Positions 23,258-37,167 of a stretch of DNA of 64,000 nt are shown one piece after another. The position numbers and the translations under genes are program-made. The notes below the pieces were generated by a model. It was not told the DNA's origin, did no database searches, and worked only from the letters and a program-made list of their open reading frames with translations. This stretch comes from Gluconacetobacter aggeris (GTDB lineage Bacteria > Pseudomonadota > Alphaproteobacteria > Acetobacterales > Acetobacteraceae). The stretch is taken from the NCBI RefSeq assembly GCF_014174395.1, contig NZ_JABEQD010000010.1, forward strand, positions 100,830 through 164,829. The letters are read 5' to 3'. How positions within the stretch are numbered: position 1 is the stretch's first letter; each line of letters opens with the position of its first letter.

Positions 23258-24693
23258 GAGCCCTGCCCCTTTCCATCGGCACCATTCATTTCGTCGGGAT
23301 CGGCGGCATCGGCATGTCCGGCATCGCCGAGGTGCTGCACATGCTGGGCTATGCCGTGCAGGGGTCGGACATCGCCGAGAGCGCCAACGTGCTGCGCCTG
23401 CGCGCGGCGGGCATCCCGGTCGCGATCGGCCATGACGCCGCCAATCTCGGCCAGGCCCAGGTCGTCGTCACCTCCACCGCCGTCAAGCGCGACAATCCGG
23501 AGGTCGTGGCCGCACGCGCCCGCCTCATCCCCGTCGTGCGCCGGGCCGAGATGCTGGCCGAACTGATGCGCCTGCGCTGGTCCGTCGCGGTGGGCGGCAC
23601 CCACGGCAAGACCACCACCACCAGCCTGGTCGCGGCGGTGCTGGAAGCCGCGAAGCTCGACCCCACCGTCATCAACGGCGGCATCATCGAGGCCTACGGC
23701 ACCAACACCCGCATGGGCTCGGGCGACTGGATGGTGGTCGAGGCCGACGAGAGCGACGGCTCGTTCCTGCGCCTCCCCTCGGTCATCACCGTGGTCACCA
23801 ACATGGACCCGGAACATCTGGACCATTGGGGCACGCCGGAGGCCATGCAGGCGGCCTACGACCAGTTCGTCTCCAACATCCCCTTCTACGGCTTCGCGGT
23901 CCTGTGCATCGACCACCCGGCGGTGCAGCAGATGATCCCCCGCCTCTCCGACCACCGCATCGTCACCTACGGCTTCTCGCCCCAGGCCGACATCCGCGCC
24001 GAGAAGGTGATCACCGACAAGCTGGGCGCGACGTTCGAGGTCGTGGTGACCAACCGCAACCGCAACCGCACCCGCCGCGCGGGGCCGTTCCGCCTGCCCA
24101 TGCTGGGCCACCACAATGTGCAGAACGCGCTGGCCGCGATCGCCGTGGCGGTGGAGATGGATATCGACGACGCCACCATCCGCTCGGCCTTCGCCGGCTT
24201 CAGGGGCGTCAAGCGCCGCTTCACCCGCACGGGCGAGACCGGCGGCATCACCGTGATCGACGATTACGGCCACCACCCGGTGGAAATCGCCGCCGTGCTC
24301 AAGGCCGCCCGCCAGGCCGGCGCGCGCGACGTCATCGCCGTGGTGCAGCCGCACCGCTATTCGCGCCTGCAAAGCCTGTTCGGCGAATTCTGCACCTGCA
24401 TGAACGACGCCGGCACCGTGATCGTGGCCGATGTCTACGCGGCCGGCGAGGCCCCGATCGACGGCATCAACCGCGACACGCTGGTCGACGGCCTGCGCGA
24501 GCGCGGCCACCGGTCGGTGGTGCCGCTGCCCGACCCGGAACATCTGGCGGAAATGGTCCATGCCATCGCCAAGCCGGGCGATTTCGTCGTCTGCCTGGGC
24601 GCCGGCAACATCACCAACTGGGCGCAGGCCCTTCCCGCCCAGCTCGCCGCCCTGCAGAACCCCAATGCCCGCAAGGGCGACTGCGCGGCATGA
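23254..24693 (+). CDS. murC: UDP-MurNAc:L-alanine ligase MurC
   Basis: 479 residues. The N-terminal Rossmann block [18 protein letters not shown] is diagnostic. The ATP loop is [12 protein letters not shown] (114-125); EADESDGSF and [12 protein letters not shown] follow, and [10 protein letters not shown] marks the C-terminal domain. It is the first amino-acid ligase of the pathway. ATGA overlap with murB. Confidence 0.96.
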   Translation: MRALPLSIGTIHFVGIGGIGMSGIAEVLHMLGYAVQGSDIAESANVLRLRAAGIPVAIGHDAANLGQAQVVVTSTAVKRDNPEVVAARARLIPVVRRAEMLAELMRLRWSVAVGGTHGKTTTTSLVAAVLEAAKLDPTVINGGIIEAYGTNTRMGSGDWMVVEADESDGSFLRLPSVITVVTNMDPEHLDHWGTPEAMQAAYDQFVSNIPFYGFAVLCIDHPAVQQMIPRLSDHRIVTYGFSPQADIRAEKVITDKLGATFEVVVTNRNRNRTRRAGPFRLPMLGHHNVQNALAAIAVAVEMDIDDATIRSAFAGFRGVKRRFTRTGETGGITVIDDYGHHPVEIAAVLKAARQAGARDVIAVVQPHRYSRLQSLFGEFCTCMNDAGTVIVADVYAAGEAPIDGINRDTLVDGLRERGHRSVVPLPDPEHLAEMVHAIAKPGDFVVCLGAGNITNWAQALPAQLAALQNPNARKGDCAA

Positions 24694-25673
24694 CCATGCC
24701 GGCCGCCACCACGAACCAGAACTGGACCGACACGGTCCGCGCGGCCCTCGCCGGCCTGCGCGGCCGGCTGAGCGCCGACGCGCCGCTGGGCCCGCGCACC
24801 TGGTTCCGCGTCGGCGGCCCGGCGGACCTGCTGCTGCAACCGGCCGACGCCGACGATCTCGCCCACGCGCTGCGCCACCTGCCGCCGGACCTGCCGGTCA
24901 CGGTGCTGGGCGCCTGCTCCAACGTCATCGTGCGCGACGGCGGCATCGACGGGCTGGTCATCCGCCTCGGCGGCGGCTTCGCCGACATCACGGTCGAGCC
25001 CGACGGGCTGGTCGTCGGCGCCGCGTGCCTCGACATGGTGGTGGCCGAACACGCGGCCGGCGCCGGCCTCAAGGGGCTGGAATTCCTCGCCGGCATCCCC
25101 GGCTCGATCGGCGGCGCGGTGGCGATGAATGCCGGCGCCTACGGCTCGGACATCGCCACCATCCTCGACTGGGCGGACGTCGTGACCCGCGACGGCGGGA
25201 CCGCGCGCCTGTCCGGCCCGGCGCTGGGCTTCGGCTACCGCCGCTCGCGCCTGCCGGCCGGCGCCGTCGTCACCCGCGCCCGCCTGCGCGCCACCCCGGC
25301 CGACCCGGCCGAGATCCGCCAGGCCATCGCCACCATCCGCCAGTCGCGCGAAGAGTCGCAACCCACGCGGGCCCGCACCGGCGGCTCGACCTTCCGCAAT
25401 CCCGAACACGGCAAGGCGTGGGAACTGATCGACGCCGCCGGCTGCCGGGGCCTCGCACTGCACGACGCGCAGGTCAGCGAAAAACACTGCAATTTCATGC
25501 TCAACACCGGTCATGCCAGCGCCGCCGACCTGGAAGAACTGGGCGAGACGGTCCGCGCGCGGGTGCAGGCCCGCACCGGCATCCTGCTGGAATGGGAAAT
25601 CAAGCGCATCGGCCGCGCCACCCCGCCAGTCGATGCCGGCCCCACCGACGCCGGGACAGGAGAAACGCCATGA
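24690..25673 (+). CDS. murB: UDP-N-acetylenolpyruvoylglucosamine reductase MurB
   Basis: 327 residues from ATG 24690. FAD-binding motifs are [14 protein letters not shown] and [19 protein letters not shown]. The GGSTFRNP block supplies the catalytic serine, and the C-terminal EWEIKRIG motif is present. It reduces the enolpyruvyl group to make UDP-MurNAc. RBS AGGAG for the next gene lies within its 3' end, and its stop overlaps the ddl start. Confidence 0.95.
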   Translation: MTMPAATTNQNWTDTVRAALAGLRGRLSADAPLGPRTWFRVGGPADLLLQPADADDLAHALRHLPPDLPVTVLGACSNVIVRDGGIDGLVIRLGGGFADITVEPDGLVVGAACLDMVVAEHAAGAGLKGLEFLAGIPGSIGGAVAMNAGAYGSDIATILDWADVVTRDGGTARLSGPALGFGYRRSRLPAGAVVTRARLRATPADPAEIRQAIATIRQSREESQPTRARTGGSTFRNPEHGKAWELIDAAGCRGLALHDAQVSEKHCNFMLNTGHASAADLEELGETVRARVQARTGILLEWEIKRIGRATPPVDAGPTDAGTGETP

Positions 25674-26626
25674 CCCCCCGCACCCCGGCCCGGCGCGTCA
25701 CCGTCCTGATGGGCGGCGTCTCCGCCGAGCGCACGGTCAGCCTCTCCAGCGGCGCGGGCATCAGCACCGCATTGCGCGAGGAAGGGTACGAGGTCCGCGT
25801 GCTCGATGCCGGCCCCGACCTGGGCGCCATCGTGGCCGACCTCACCACCCACCGCCCCGACGTGGTATTCAACGCCCTGCACGGCCGCCTGGGCGAGGAC
25901 GGCGCGATCCAGGGCGTGCTGGACTGGATGGACATCCCCTACACCCATTCCGGCGTCCGCGCCTCGGCCACAGCCATGGACAAGGCAGCGGCCCGCGCCG
26001 TCTTCCTCGCCGCCGGCCTGCCGGTGGCCGCGGGCGCCGTCATCGACATCGCCGGTTTCCCGGCCGCCGACCCGCTGCCCGCCCCCTATGTCATCAAGCC
26101 GCTGAACGAGGGCTCGTCGGTAGGGGTCGAGATCGTCCGCACCGGCTCCAACCGCCGCGCCACCATCGCCGCCGCCTGGACCTACGGCCAGCACGCCCTG
26201 GTCGAGGAATTCATCCCCGGCCGCGAGTTGACGGTGGGCGTGATGGGCGACCGCGCCCTCACCGTCACCGACATCACCCCCAATCCCGCCACGGGGCACG
26301 AATTCTACGATTACGCCGCCAAATACCAGGCCGGCGGATCGCAGCACGTCCTGCCCGCGCGGATTCATCCGGACGCCTTCGCCCAGGCGCTGGACCTCGC
26401 CGTCGCCGCCCACCGCGCGCTCGGCTGCACCGGCGCCACCCGCACCGATTTCCGCTATGACGACACGCGGTGCGGCGACGGCCCCGGCCGCCTCGTCATC
26501 CTGGAGGTCAACACCCAGCCCGGCATGACCCCGACCTCCCTGCTGCCCGAACAGGCCCAGACGCAGGGGATCGGCTATGGCGCGCTCTGCCGCTGGATGG
26601 TCGATCACGCCGCATGCCGCACATGA
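25670..26626 (+). CDS. ddl: D-alanine:D-alanine ligase
   Basis: 318 residues from ATG 25670, preceded by ACAGGAG. ATP-grasp motifs are VTVLMGGVSAERTVSLSSG at the N-terminus, NALHGRLGEDGAIQG, YVIKPLNEGSSVGVEIV, and the metal site LEVNTQPGMTPTSLLPEQA. It makes the D-Ala-D-Ala dipeptide used by MurF in the same operon. Confidence 0.96.
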   Translation: MTPRTPARRVTVLMGGVSAERTVSLSSGAGISTALREEGYEVRVLDAGPDLGAIVADLTTHRPDVVFNALHGRLGEDGAIQGVLDWMDIPYTHSGVRASATAMDKAAARAVFLAAGLPVAAGAVIDIAGFPAADPLPAPYVIKPLNEGSSVGVEIVRTGSNRRATIAAAWTYGQHALVEEFIPGRELTVGVMGDRALTVTDITPNPATGHEFYDYAAKYQAGGSQHVLPARIHPDAFAQALDLAVAAHRALGCTGATRTDFRYDDTRCGDGPGRLVILEVNTQPGMTPTSLLPEQAQTQGIGYGALCRWMVDHAACRT

Positions 26627-26651
26627 CGCGCGGCCACCCCACGACCCTTCC

Positions 26652-27818
26652 ATGAGACGGACAGGAGACAATCGCGACGACCGCCCCTCACGGCTGTCGA
26701 TCTTCCTGCGGCGGCGACGCCGCATGGTGCGGCCGCTTGCGCTGGCGATCGTCCTCCTGGCCGCCGGGGCCGGCGGCGCGGTGCTGGTGCGCGACATGAA
26801 GTCCGAGGAACAATTCGCCCCGATCCGCGCCCGGCTGGTCAGCATGCTGCCGCTGCGCATCACCGACATCCAGGTCAGCGGCCGCGTGCTGACCAGCGAG
26901 GCCGCATTGCGCGACGCGCTGGGCGTGCATGTGGGCGATCCGGTCCTGGGCTTCTCGGTCGAGGGCGCGCGCGAACGGATCGACGCCCTGCCCTTCGTCG
27001 ATCATTCGGTGGTCGAACGCCACCTGCCGGGCACCATCGTCGTGCGCCTGACCGAACGCAGCCCCTTCGCCGTCTGGCAGAACCAGGGGCGCTTCATGCT
27101 GATCGACCGCGCCGGCAACCAGGTGCGCGACCAGGGCATGACCGGCAAGGACGCCCAGGCCTTCATGCAATTGCCGCTGGTGGTGGGGCTGGGTGCCAAT
27201 GAAGCCGCCGCACCGCTGATCGACGCGCTGGCCGGCCAGCCCGTGGTGCGCGACCATGTGGCCGCCGCCGTCCGCGTCGGCCTGCGCCGCTGGAACCTGG
27301 TCCTGCGCGACGGCACCACAGTGCTTCTGCCCGAAGGCGAGGAGATCCCGGCCCTGAAACGGCTGGCCGATCTCCAGGCCGCGATGAAGCTGCTGGACCG
27401 CCCGGTCATCAGCATCGATTTGCGCCTGCCCGACCGGATGGTGGTGGAACAGCCACCGCCGGCCGACCCCGCCGCCGGCGGCCAGCCCGTGGCAAACCCG
27501 CAAGCCCCGGCCACGCCGGGCGCACCGAAGCCGGCCGCCACTCCCCATGACGGTACCGCACCCGCCGCCTCCGTCGGCAACGGCAGCGCTCCGCCGCCCA
27601 GGGCCGCCCCCCGGGTGCCGCCCGCCGACCAGCGGGCGCCCACCCACGCGCCCGCCGCCGCGCCGCACGGCCTCCCACCGCCGGTTTCGGCACTGGCGCC
27701 GCCAGCCGCCTTCCCGTCCACCACCCCATCCGGGCAGGCCCAGCCCCACAGGGCCCTGCCCCCACCGGTTCCCAACCTGCCGCCGAATGGCGAGCCCGAA
27801 GCGAGGAGGCGCGCATGA
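26652..27818 (+). CDS. ftsQ: Cell division protein FtsQ
   Basis: 388 residues from ATG 26652; the frame is open further upstream into ddl, and no strong ribosome binding site fixes the start. A basic cytoplasmic segment (FLRRRRRMVR) precedes one membrane anchor, the POTRA domain (ITDIQVSGRVLTSEAALRDA region) and the FtsQ beta domain (HLPGTIVVRLTERSPFAVWQ). The last about 120 residues are Pro/Ala-rich and probably disordered, unlike E. coli FtsQ (276 residues). It assembles the periplasmic part of the divisome. ATGA overlap with ftsA. Confidence 0.92.
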   Translation: MRRTGDNRDDRPSRLSIFLRRRRRMVRPLALAIVLLAAGAGGAVLVRDMKSEEQFAPIRARLVSMLPLRITDIQVSGRVLTSEAALRDALGVHVGDPVLGFSVEGARERIDALPFVDHSVVERHLPGTIVVRLTERSPFAVWQNQGRFMLIDRAGNQVRDQGMTGKDAQAFMQLPLVVGLGANEAAAPLIDALAGQPVVRDHVAAAVRVGLRRWNLVLRDGTTVLLPEGEEIPALKRLADLQAAMKLLDRPVISIDLRLPDRMVVEQPPPADPAAGGQPVANPQAPATPGAPKPAATPHDGTAPAASVGNGSAPPPRAAPRVPPADQRAPTHAPAAAPHGLPPPVSALAPPAAFPSTTPSGQAQPHRALPPPVPNLPPNGEPEARRRA

Positions 27819-29206
27819 ACGATCTGGTCGTGGTCCCGCAGGATAGCGAATCCGCGCCCCGCGCCCCGCGCCGCCGCCGTGCCCGGCGGCGCGAGCAGTC
27901 CCTGGCGCCGGCCACGCAGTCCGGCCGCAGCGTGGCACTGCCGCCGCCGGACGAACCCGCGCCGCCACGCGCCTGGCGGCCGGGCACGTTCGGGGTGCTG
28001 GATATCGGCTCGACCAAGATCATGTGCCTGATCGGGCGGGGCGAGGCCGACGGCACGCTGCGCGTGCTGGGCCATGGCTGGCGCCGGTCGCACGGCGTGC
28101 GCTGCGGCGGCATCGTCAACCTGCATGAGGCCGAGGCCGCCATCCGCGCGGCGGTCGGCCAGGCCGAGGACGCCGCCGAACGGCGGCTGGACCGCGTGTA
28201 TGTCAACCTGTCCTGCGGCCATCCGGAAAGCCGGCTGTTCAATGTCCGCTGGCCCGTGGGCGGGCGCGAGATCACGGCCGCCGACGTCCGCCGCGTCGTG
28301 ACCGAGGGCCAGATGCGCGCCCAGACCGAGGGCCGCTCGACCATCCACACCATCCCGCTGGATTTCTCGGTGGACGAGACCGCCGGCGTGCCCGATCCGC
28401 GCGGCCATCTGTGCGACCAGCTCACCTCGCGCCTGCATGTCATCGACGCCTCGACCACCGCGCTGCGCAACCTGGAAACCGTGCTCTCGCGCGCCGAACT
28501 CAAGATCGCGGAACTGGTCTCCGCCCCGCTCGCCTCCGGCCTGTCGGTGCTGGACGAGGACGAGCGTGAACTGGGCGTCACGGTGGTCGACATGGGCGGC
28601 GGCACCACCTCCATCGCCATCTTCGGCGAGGGCCATCTGCTGCACACCGCCTGCCTGCCGGTCGGCGGCATGCATGTCACCCGCGACATCGCCCATGTGC
28701 TGTCCACCTCGATCGACAGCGCGGAGTGGCTGAAGACGATGTACGGCTCGGCCGAACTGTCGGCCGATGACGATCTGGACGTGCTGCCGGTGCAGCTCAT
28801 CGGCGACAACGAACATCAATTCGTCAATATTTCCCGCTCCAAGGTGGTCTCCATCATCCGGCCACGGATCGAGGAAACGCTGGAGATGGTGCGCGACCGG
28901 CTGGAATCGGCGGGCGTCGGCCGGGCCACCGACGGGCGCGTGGTGCTGACGGGCGGCGCGTCGCTGCTGGACGGGGTGGGCAACATGGCCGCGCGCATCC
29001 TCAACCGCCAGGTGCGGCTGGGCCGGCCGAACAATATTCGCGGCCTGCCCGAGGACGCGGCGGCCTGGCCCTCGTTCGCCACCTCGGCCGGCCTGCTGGC
29101 CTGGGCGGCCGGCGGCGGCGGCGCGCTGGGCGACATGGATTTCTCCGAGCCCCGGCCGCGCGGTTTCCTTCGCCGCGTCGTGGAATTCATACGAGACAGG
29201 GTATAG
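27815..29206 (+). CDS. ftsA: Cell division protein FtsA
   Basis: 463 residues. A Pro/Arg-rich extension of about 55 residues precedes the actin-fold phosphate loop FGVLDIGSTKIMCLIG. The family-specific SHG-type block (SHGVRCGGIVNLHEAEAAI) and the second phosphate loop VVDMGGGTTSIAIF follow. The C-terminus FLRRVVEFIRDRV is the amphipathic helix that attaches FtsZ filaments to the membrane. An 80-bp gap, which may hold an extra promoter, separates it from ftsZ. Confidence 0.96.
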   Translation: MNDLVVVPQDSESAPRAPRRRRARRREQSLAPATQSGRSVALPPPDEPAPPRAWRPGTFGVLDIGSTKIMCLIGRGEADGTLRVLGHGWRRSHGVRCGGIVNLHEAEAAIRAAVGQAEDAAERRLDRVYVNLSCGHPESRLFNVRWPVGGREITAADVRRVVTEGQMRAQTEGRSTIHTIPLDFSVDETAGVPDPRGHLCDQLTSRLHVIDASTTALRNLETVLSRAELKIAELVSAPLASGLSVLDEDERELGVTVVDMGGGTTSIAIFGEGHLLHTACLPVGGMHVTRDIAHVLSTSIDSAEWLKTMYGSAELSADDDLDVLPVQLIGDNEHQFVNISRSKVVSIIRPRIEETLEMVRDRLESAGVGRATDGRVVLTGGASLLDGVGNMAARILNRQVRLGRPNNIRGLPEDAAAWPSFATSAGLLAWAAGGGGALGDMDFSEPRPRGFLRRVVEFIRDRV

Positions 29207-29286
29207 GAAGATGATTCACAATATCCCCTGAAAATCCGCATGCGAATCGGTACCCAAAATCCAACGACTCGTCCTGGGAGACGTCG

Positions 29287-30729
29287 ATGACCCTCAATCT
29301 CAGCATTCCGCAGCAGAACCATTCCGATTTCACGCCGCGGATTACCGTGATCGGCGTGGGCGGCGGCGGAACCAACGCTGTCGACAACATGATCCAGTCG
29401 CAGCTCCAGGGCGTGGAATTCGTCGTCGCCAACACCGACGCGCAGCAATTGTCCCACAGCCGGGCCGATCGCCGCGTCCAGCTCGGCCCGCACCTGACGC
29501 AGGGCCTCGGCGCCGGCGCCAAGCCGGAAATCGGCCGCGCCGCCGCCGAGGAGGCCGCCGACGAACTGGCACGCCATCTCGAAGGCGCGCACATGGTCTT
29601 CATCACCGCCGGCATGGGCGGCGGCACGGGCACGGGCGCGGCACCGGTCATCGCCCGCATGGCGCGCGAGCGCGGCATCCTCACCGTGGGCGTCGTCACC
29701 AAGCCCTTCACCTTCGAGGGCGGCCGCCGCACCAAATCGGCCGATGCCGGCATTGCCGAGCTTCAGCAATATGTCGACACGCTCATCGTCATCCCCAACC
29801 AGAACCTCTTCCGCCTCGCCACCGAGCGGACGAGCTGGAAGGACGCGTTCAAGATGGCCGACAACGTCCTGTATATGGGCGTGCGCGGCGTCACCGACCT
29901 GATGATGGCGCCCGGCCTGGTCAATCTCGATTTCGCCGACATCCGCACCGTCATGGCCGAGATGGGCAAGGCGATGATGGGCACCGGCGAGGCCGAGGGC
30001 GACAACCGCGCCATTTCCGCCGCCGAGGACGCCATCTCCAACCCGCTGCTGGAAGATACCTCGATGGCCGGCGCACGCGGCCTGCTGATCAACATCACCG
30101 GCGGCGACGACATGACGCTGTACGAGGTCGACCAGGCCGCCAACCGCATCCGCGAGGAAGTGGCCGAGGACGCCAACATCATCTTCGGCTCGGCCATCGA
30201 CGAATCGCTGACCGGCCGCATCCGCGTGTCCGTGGTCGCCACGGGCATCGACACGCCCTCGGTCCGCGCGGCAGAGCCGCAACCCGCCGAAGCCGCACCG
30301 GCGCAGGGCATCGACACCCAGCCGGCTTCGGCCGCTGCCCACCCGACGGCCGAAGCTCAAACCCAGGCCCAGGCCGACGCCGCCGCACAGGCCGCCCGCC
30401 CCGCGCCCAATTTCATGAACACCCCGCCGGTGTCGGCCCCCTCGCCCCATTCCACGCCGCAGCAGATGTTCCACCAGGGCGCCCGCCCCTCGCCGCGCTC
30501 GTCCCTGTTCTCCGAACAGCCGCGCGCGCCCGAACCGCAGCCCGCGGCCCAGCGCGGCAGCCTGTTCAACATCGTCACCGGCGTCCTGCGCCGTGGCGCG
30601 ACCCCGGCGCAGGACACCCAGCGCGCCGAACCCGCCCTGCCGGAACAGGAACCCTCCGCCACCGTCCGCCAGGCCTCGGCCGACGAGGTGGGGTTGGATA
30701 TCCCCGCCTTCCTCCGCCGCCAACCCTGA
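29287..30729 (+). CDS. ftsZ: Cell division GTPase FtsZ
   Basis: 480 residues. The ATG follows GGGAG at 7 nt. The tubulin signature [10 protein letters not shown] is at 111-120, VANTDAQQL near 48-56 and the catalytic T7 loop [11 protein letters not shown] near 217. After about residue 320 comes a long Ala/Pro/Gln-rich linker, common in Alphaproteobacteria, ending in the conserved peptide [12 protein letters not shown] that binds FtsA and other partners. It forms the Z ring. A nested-hairpin repeat begins inside its stop codon. Confidence 0.98.
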   Translation: MTLNLSIPQQNHSDFTPRITVIGVGGGGTNAVDNMIQSQLQGVEFVVANTDAQQLSHSRADRRVQLGPHLTQGLGAGAKPEIGRAAAEEAADELARHLEGAHMVFITAGMGGGTGTGAAPVIARMARERGILTVGVVTKPFTFEGGRRTKSADAGIAELQQYVDTLIVIPNQNLFRLATERTSWKDAFKMADNVLYMGVRGVTDLMMAPGLVNLDFADIRTVMAEMGKAMMGTGEAEGDNRAISAAEDAISNPLLEDTSMAGARGLLINITGGDDMTLYEVDQAANRIREEVAEDANIIFGSAIDESLTGRIRVSVVATGIDTPSVRAAEPQPAEAAPAQGIDTQPASAAAHPTAEAQTQAQADAAAQAARPAPNFMNTPPVSAPSPHSTPQQMFHQGARPSPRSSLFSEQPRAPEPQPAAQRGSLFNIVTGVLRRGATPAQDTQRAEPALPEQEPSATVRQASADEVGLDIPAFLRRQP

Positions 30730-30889
30730 CCCTGCTCGTAAATGCGCGCTGGCGGCGATCCAGCGCGCGTTTCCTGTGCTCCGATGCTCACGGCCATCAA
30801 GGCCGCTCCGCTTCGGTGCTCGGAAACACACGCTGGGCGTGCCGCTTCGCGGCACTCTCGCTCGCCAGCCCACATTTCCGAGCAGGGTC
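30728..30889 (+). repeat. Nested-hairpin repeat, copy 5 (after ftsZ)
   Basis: Arms GACCCTGCTCGTAAATG (30728-30744) and 30873-30889 pair at 16 of 17 positions. The first two arm bases are the last two of the ftsZ TGA. Inner hairpins GCGCGCTGG/CCAGCGCGC and GTGCCGC-TTC-GCGGCAC are well formed. No T-run follows, but the size of the fold could end or protect the dcw transcript. Confidence 0.92.
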
Positions 30890-30928
30890 CCCTCCCTTCC
30901 ACGGTTTTCCCCGCGCTCAACAGCGCGT

Positions 30929-30980
30929 AAGGGCTGGCGGCGATCCAGCGCGCGTTTTGGGATGCTTCGGAAAATCCCCC
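30929..30980 (+). repeat. Truncated nested-hairpin repeat, copy 6
   Basis: About 50 bp that repeat the 5' core of copy 5 (GCTGGCGGCGATCCAGCGCG and following TTT), then jump to GATGCTTCGGAAAAT. The outer ends GGG/CCC still pair. An AT-rich stretch (about 30980-31060) follows, which probably carries the lpxC promoter; no gene is seen between 30890 and 31159. Confidence 0.75.
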
Positions 30981-31159
30981 TAAATCGAACTTTGTGTCTT
31001 TATTTTGTCCTTATGTTTCAGACTGTTAAGTCGTAATAGTCGGCAATAAACAGTGACTCGCACTCCCGCTTCCGGGTCATTACAGATCATGCTGTTCGTG
31101 CTGTCGGTTCTGTAACGGCCAGGCAAGAAGAATACGGTAACAACCGCAGGGGGACTGTA

Positions 31160-32140
31160 ATGGACGGTATGCTGACGATGTCGGGACAGGATTCCTCATC
31201 CATCGGCGACACCGTTTCCGCCCGTCCCCTGCCCACGCGCATCGCCCGCCAGCAGACGCTGCGCCAGAGCATTTCCTGCGTCGGGGTCGGCCTGCATACG
31301 GGCCTGCGGATCAGGCTGGCGCTCCATCCGGCCACCGAGAATACCGGAATCGTCTTCCGCCGGACCGATCTCGACGGCCGCACCATTCCCGGCCGCTTCG
31401 ATCATGTCGTCGATACCAGGCTGTCCACCGTCATCGGCGATCCCACGAACCCCGCCCTGCGGGTCGCGACGATCGAACATCTGATGGCCGCGCTCTCGGC
31501 CGCCGGAATCGACAATGTGCTGATCGACGTCGACGGGCCGGAACTGCCGGCACTGGACGGTTCGGCGTCCGATTTCGTCTTCCTGCTGGATTGCGCCGGC
31601 GTGGCCGAACAGGCCGCCTCCAGGGCTGCGATCGACATCCTGCGCCCCGTCCGCGTGACCGACGGCGACGCCTTTGCCGAACTGCGTCCGGCGCGCGAGC
31701 CCGGCCTGACCCTGACGATGTCCATCGCCTTCCCCGCCGCCGCGATCGGCGAACAGAGCTTCACCGCCCGGCTGGACCGCCGCAGCTTCCGCGACCAGCT
31801 CGCCAATTGCCGTACGTTCACCCTCCGGCAGGAAATCGAGGCCCTCCACGCCGCCGGCCTGGCGCGCGGCGGGTCGCTGGACAATGCCGTCGTGGTCGAC
31901 GGCGCCACCATCCTCAACCCGTCCGGCCTGCGCCACCCCGACGAGTTCGTGCGCCACAAGATGCTCGACGCGGTGGGTGACCTGTCGCTGGCCGCCGCCG
32001 CGATCAACGGCGCGTTCACCGGCCACAAATCGGGCCACGCGCTGAACAACCGGCTGCTGCGCACCCTGTTCGCCGACGCCGAGGCCTGGCGGCCGCGCGC
32101 GCGTGCGCCGCGCCCCCAGCCCCTGCGCGCGGCGGCCTGA
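31160..32140 (+). CDS. lpxC: UDP-3-O-acyl-N-acetylglucosamine deacetylase
   Basis: 326 residues; the ATG follows AGGGGGA. Zinc and catalytic residues are visible in TIEHLMAAL (His107), HKMLDAVGDL (His266, Asp270) and GHKSGHALNN (His289/His293). It is the committed step of lipid A synthesis in the cytoplasm. About 30 extra residues precede the usual QQTLRQSISCVGVGLHTG opening, so translation might start later, but no better ribosome binding site is present. It lies next to the dcw operon, as in many Gram-negatives. Confidence 0.96.
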   Translation: MDGMLTMSGQDSSSIGDTVSARPLPTRIARQQTLRQSISCVGVGLHTGLRIRLALHPATENTGIVFRRTDLDGRTIPGRFDHVVDTRLSTVIGDPTNPALRVATIEHLMAALSAAGIDNVLIDVDGPELPALDGSASDFVFLLDCAGVAEQAASRAAIDILRPVRVTDGDAFAELRPAREPGLTLTMSIAFPAAAIGEQSFTARLDRRSFRDQLANCRTFTLRQEIEALHAAGLARGGSLDNAVVVDGATILNPSGLRHPDEFVRHKMLDAVGDLSLAAAAINGAFTGHKSGHALNNRLLRTLFADAEAWRPRARAPRPQPLRAAA

Positions 32141-32301
32141 AACCCTGCCCGCGTCAGGAATACGGACCGCGCGTACTGCCCGACAGGCTCCGACCGCGCG
32201 CCCACCGACCAAAATCGGGCCGGATCGCATTGAAAACGACGCCATGGCCTTCACCCCGGCCCGCCGCATGATATAAGGCAGACCGAACTGGAAGAGCCGG
32301 C

Positions 32302-33276
32302 ATGTCCCTGCGCAGCATTCGAAACCATTCCGCTGACCGTTCGGCCGGCCATCGTGCCGCCCGATACGCCTCGATCGCCGTCATTCTGTCGCTCGCGGCA
32401 TGCAGCGGCGACAAGAAGACGATCAACGACCTGGAATCGCATGTGCCTCCGGTCGACACGCTCTACAATAACGGCATCGACGCCCTGCGCGACCAGCGCT
32501 ACGCCCTCTCGGCGGCGGAATTCGACGTCCTGCAACAGAATTACCCCTATTCCGCCTATGTCGCGAACGCGCAGTTGATGGGGGGCTACGCCTACTACCT
32601 GCAGGACAAGTATCCCGAGGCCGTGCAGCAGCTCGACCGCTTCCTGGAACTGCACCCGACCAGCCCCGACGCCGCCTATGCGTTCTATCTGCGCGCGCTC
32701 TGCTATTACGAGCAGGTCGCCGAGGTGCAGCGCGACCAGCAGGGCACGATCGAGGCGATGAACGCGCTGGAAGAGGTCATCACCCGCTTCCCGCAATCGC
32801 CCTACGCGCGCGACGCCCAGCTCAAGGTCGATCTCTGCCGCGACCATCTGGCCGGCAAGGAAATGCTGGTCGGCCGCTTCTACCAGCAGCAGCGCGCCTA
32901 TCATTCCGCAGTCAACCGCTACCAGCGCGTGGTGCAGGATTTCCAGACGACCAATCACGTGCCCGAAGCGCTGGAGCGGCTGGTCGAGGTCTATCTGGAC
33001 CTGGGCCTGACCGACCAGGCCCGCCGCACCGCATCCGTGCTGTCCTACAATTATCCCGGCAGCAAATGGTACCGCTACGCCTACGACACGCTGCGCAGCA
33101 AGCACCTGCTGTCCGCCAGCACTCCGGTGCCGGGCCTGGTCGCGGACAACGCCCCCGCCAGATCGGCCGACGCGGCCGACACGGCCAAGCCGCTGGCCAA
33201 GGCCCCGCCGCCGCCGTCCCAGGCCACGCACGCCCAGCGCGGCTTCTTCTCGCGCGTATGGCATTCCGTCTTCTGA
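32302..33276 (+). CDS. bamD: Outer-membrane assembly lipoprotein BamD
   Basis: 324 residues. A signal sequence ends in the lipobox LSLAAC (Cys34). Tetratricopeptide-like repeats follow (LYNNGIDALRDQRYALSAAEF, given by its start LYNNGIDALRD; SPYARDAQLKVDLCRDHLAG). The order of helices matches BamD, the essential partner of BamA in beta-barrel insertion. A Pro/Ala-rich tail extends the C-terminus. GGAAGAG precedes the ATG. Confidence 0.93.
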   Translation: MSLRSIRNHSADRSAGHRAARYASIAVILSLAACSGDKKTINDLESHVPPVDTLYNNGIDALRDQRYALSAAEFDVLQQNYPYSAYVANAQLMGGYAYYLQDKYPEAVQQLDRFLELHPTSPDAAYAFYLRALCYYEQVAEVQRDQQGTIEAMNALEEVITRFPQSPYARDAQLKVDLCRDHLAGKEMLVGRFYQQQRAYHSAVNRYQRVVQDFQTTNHVPEALERLVEVYLDLGLTDQARRTASVLSYNYPGSKWYRYAYDTLRSKHLLSASTPVPGLVADNAPARSADAADTAKPLAKAPPPPSQATHAQRGFFSRVWHSVF

Positions 33277-37155
<3,879 letters not shown>

Positions 37156-37167
37156 GCCGGCAGGCCC

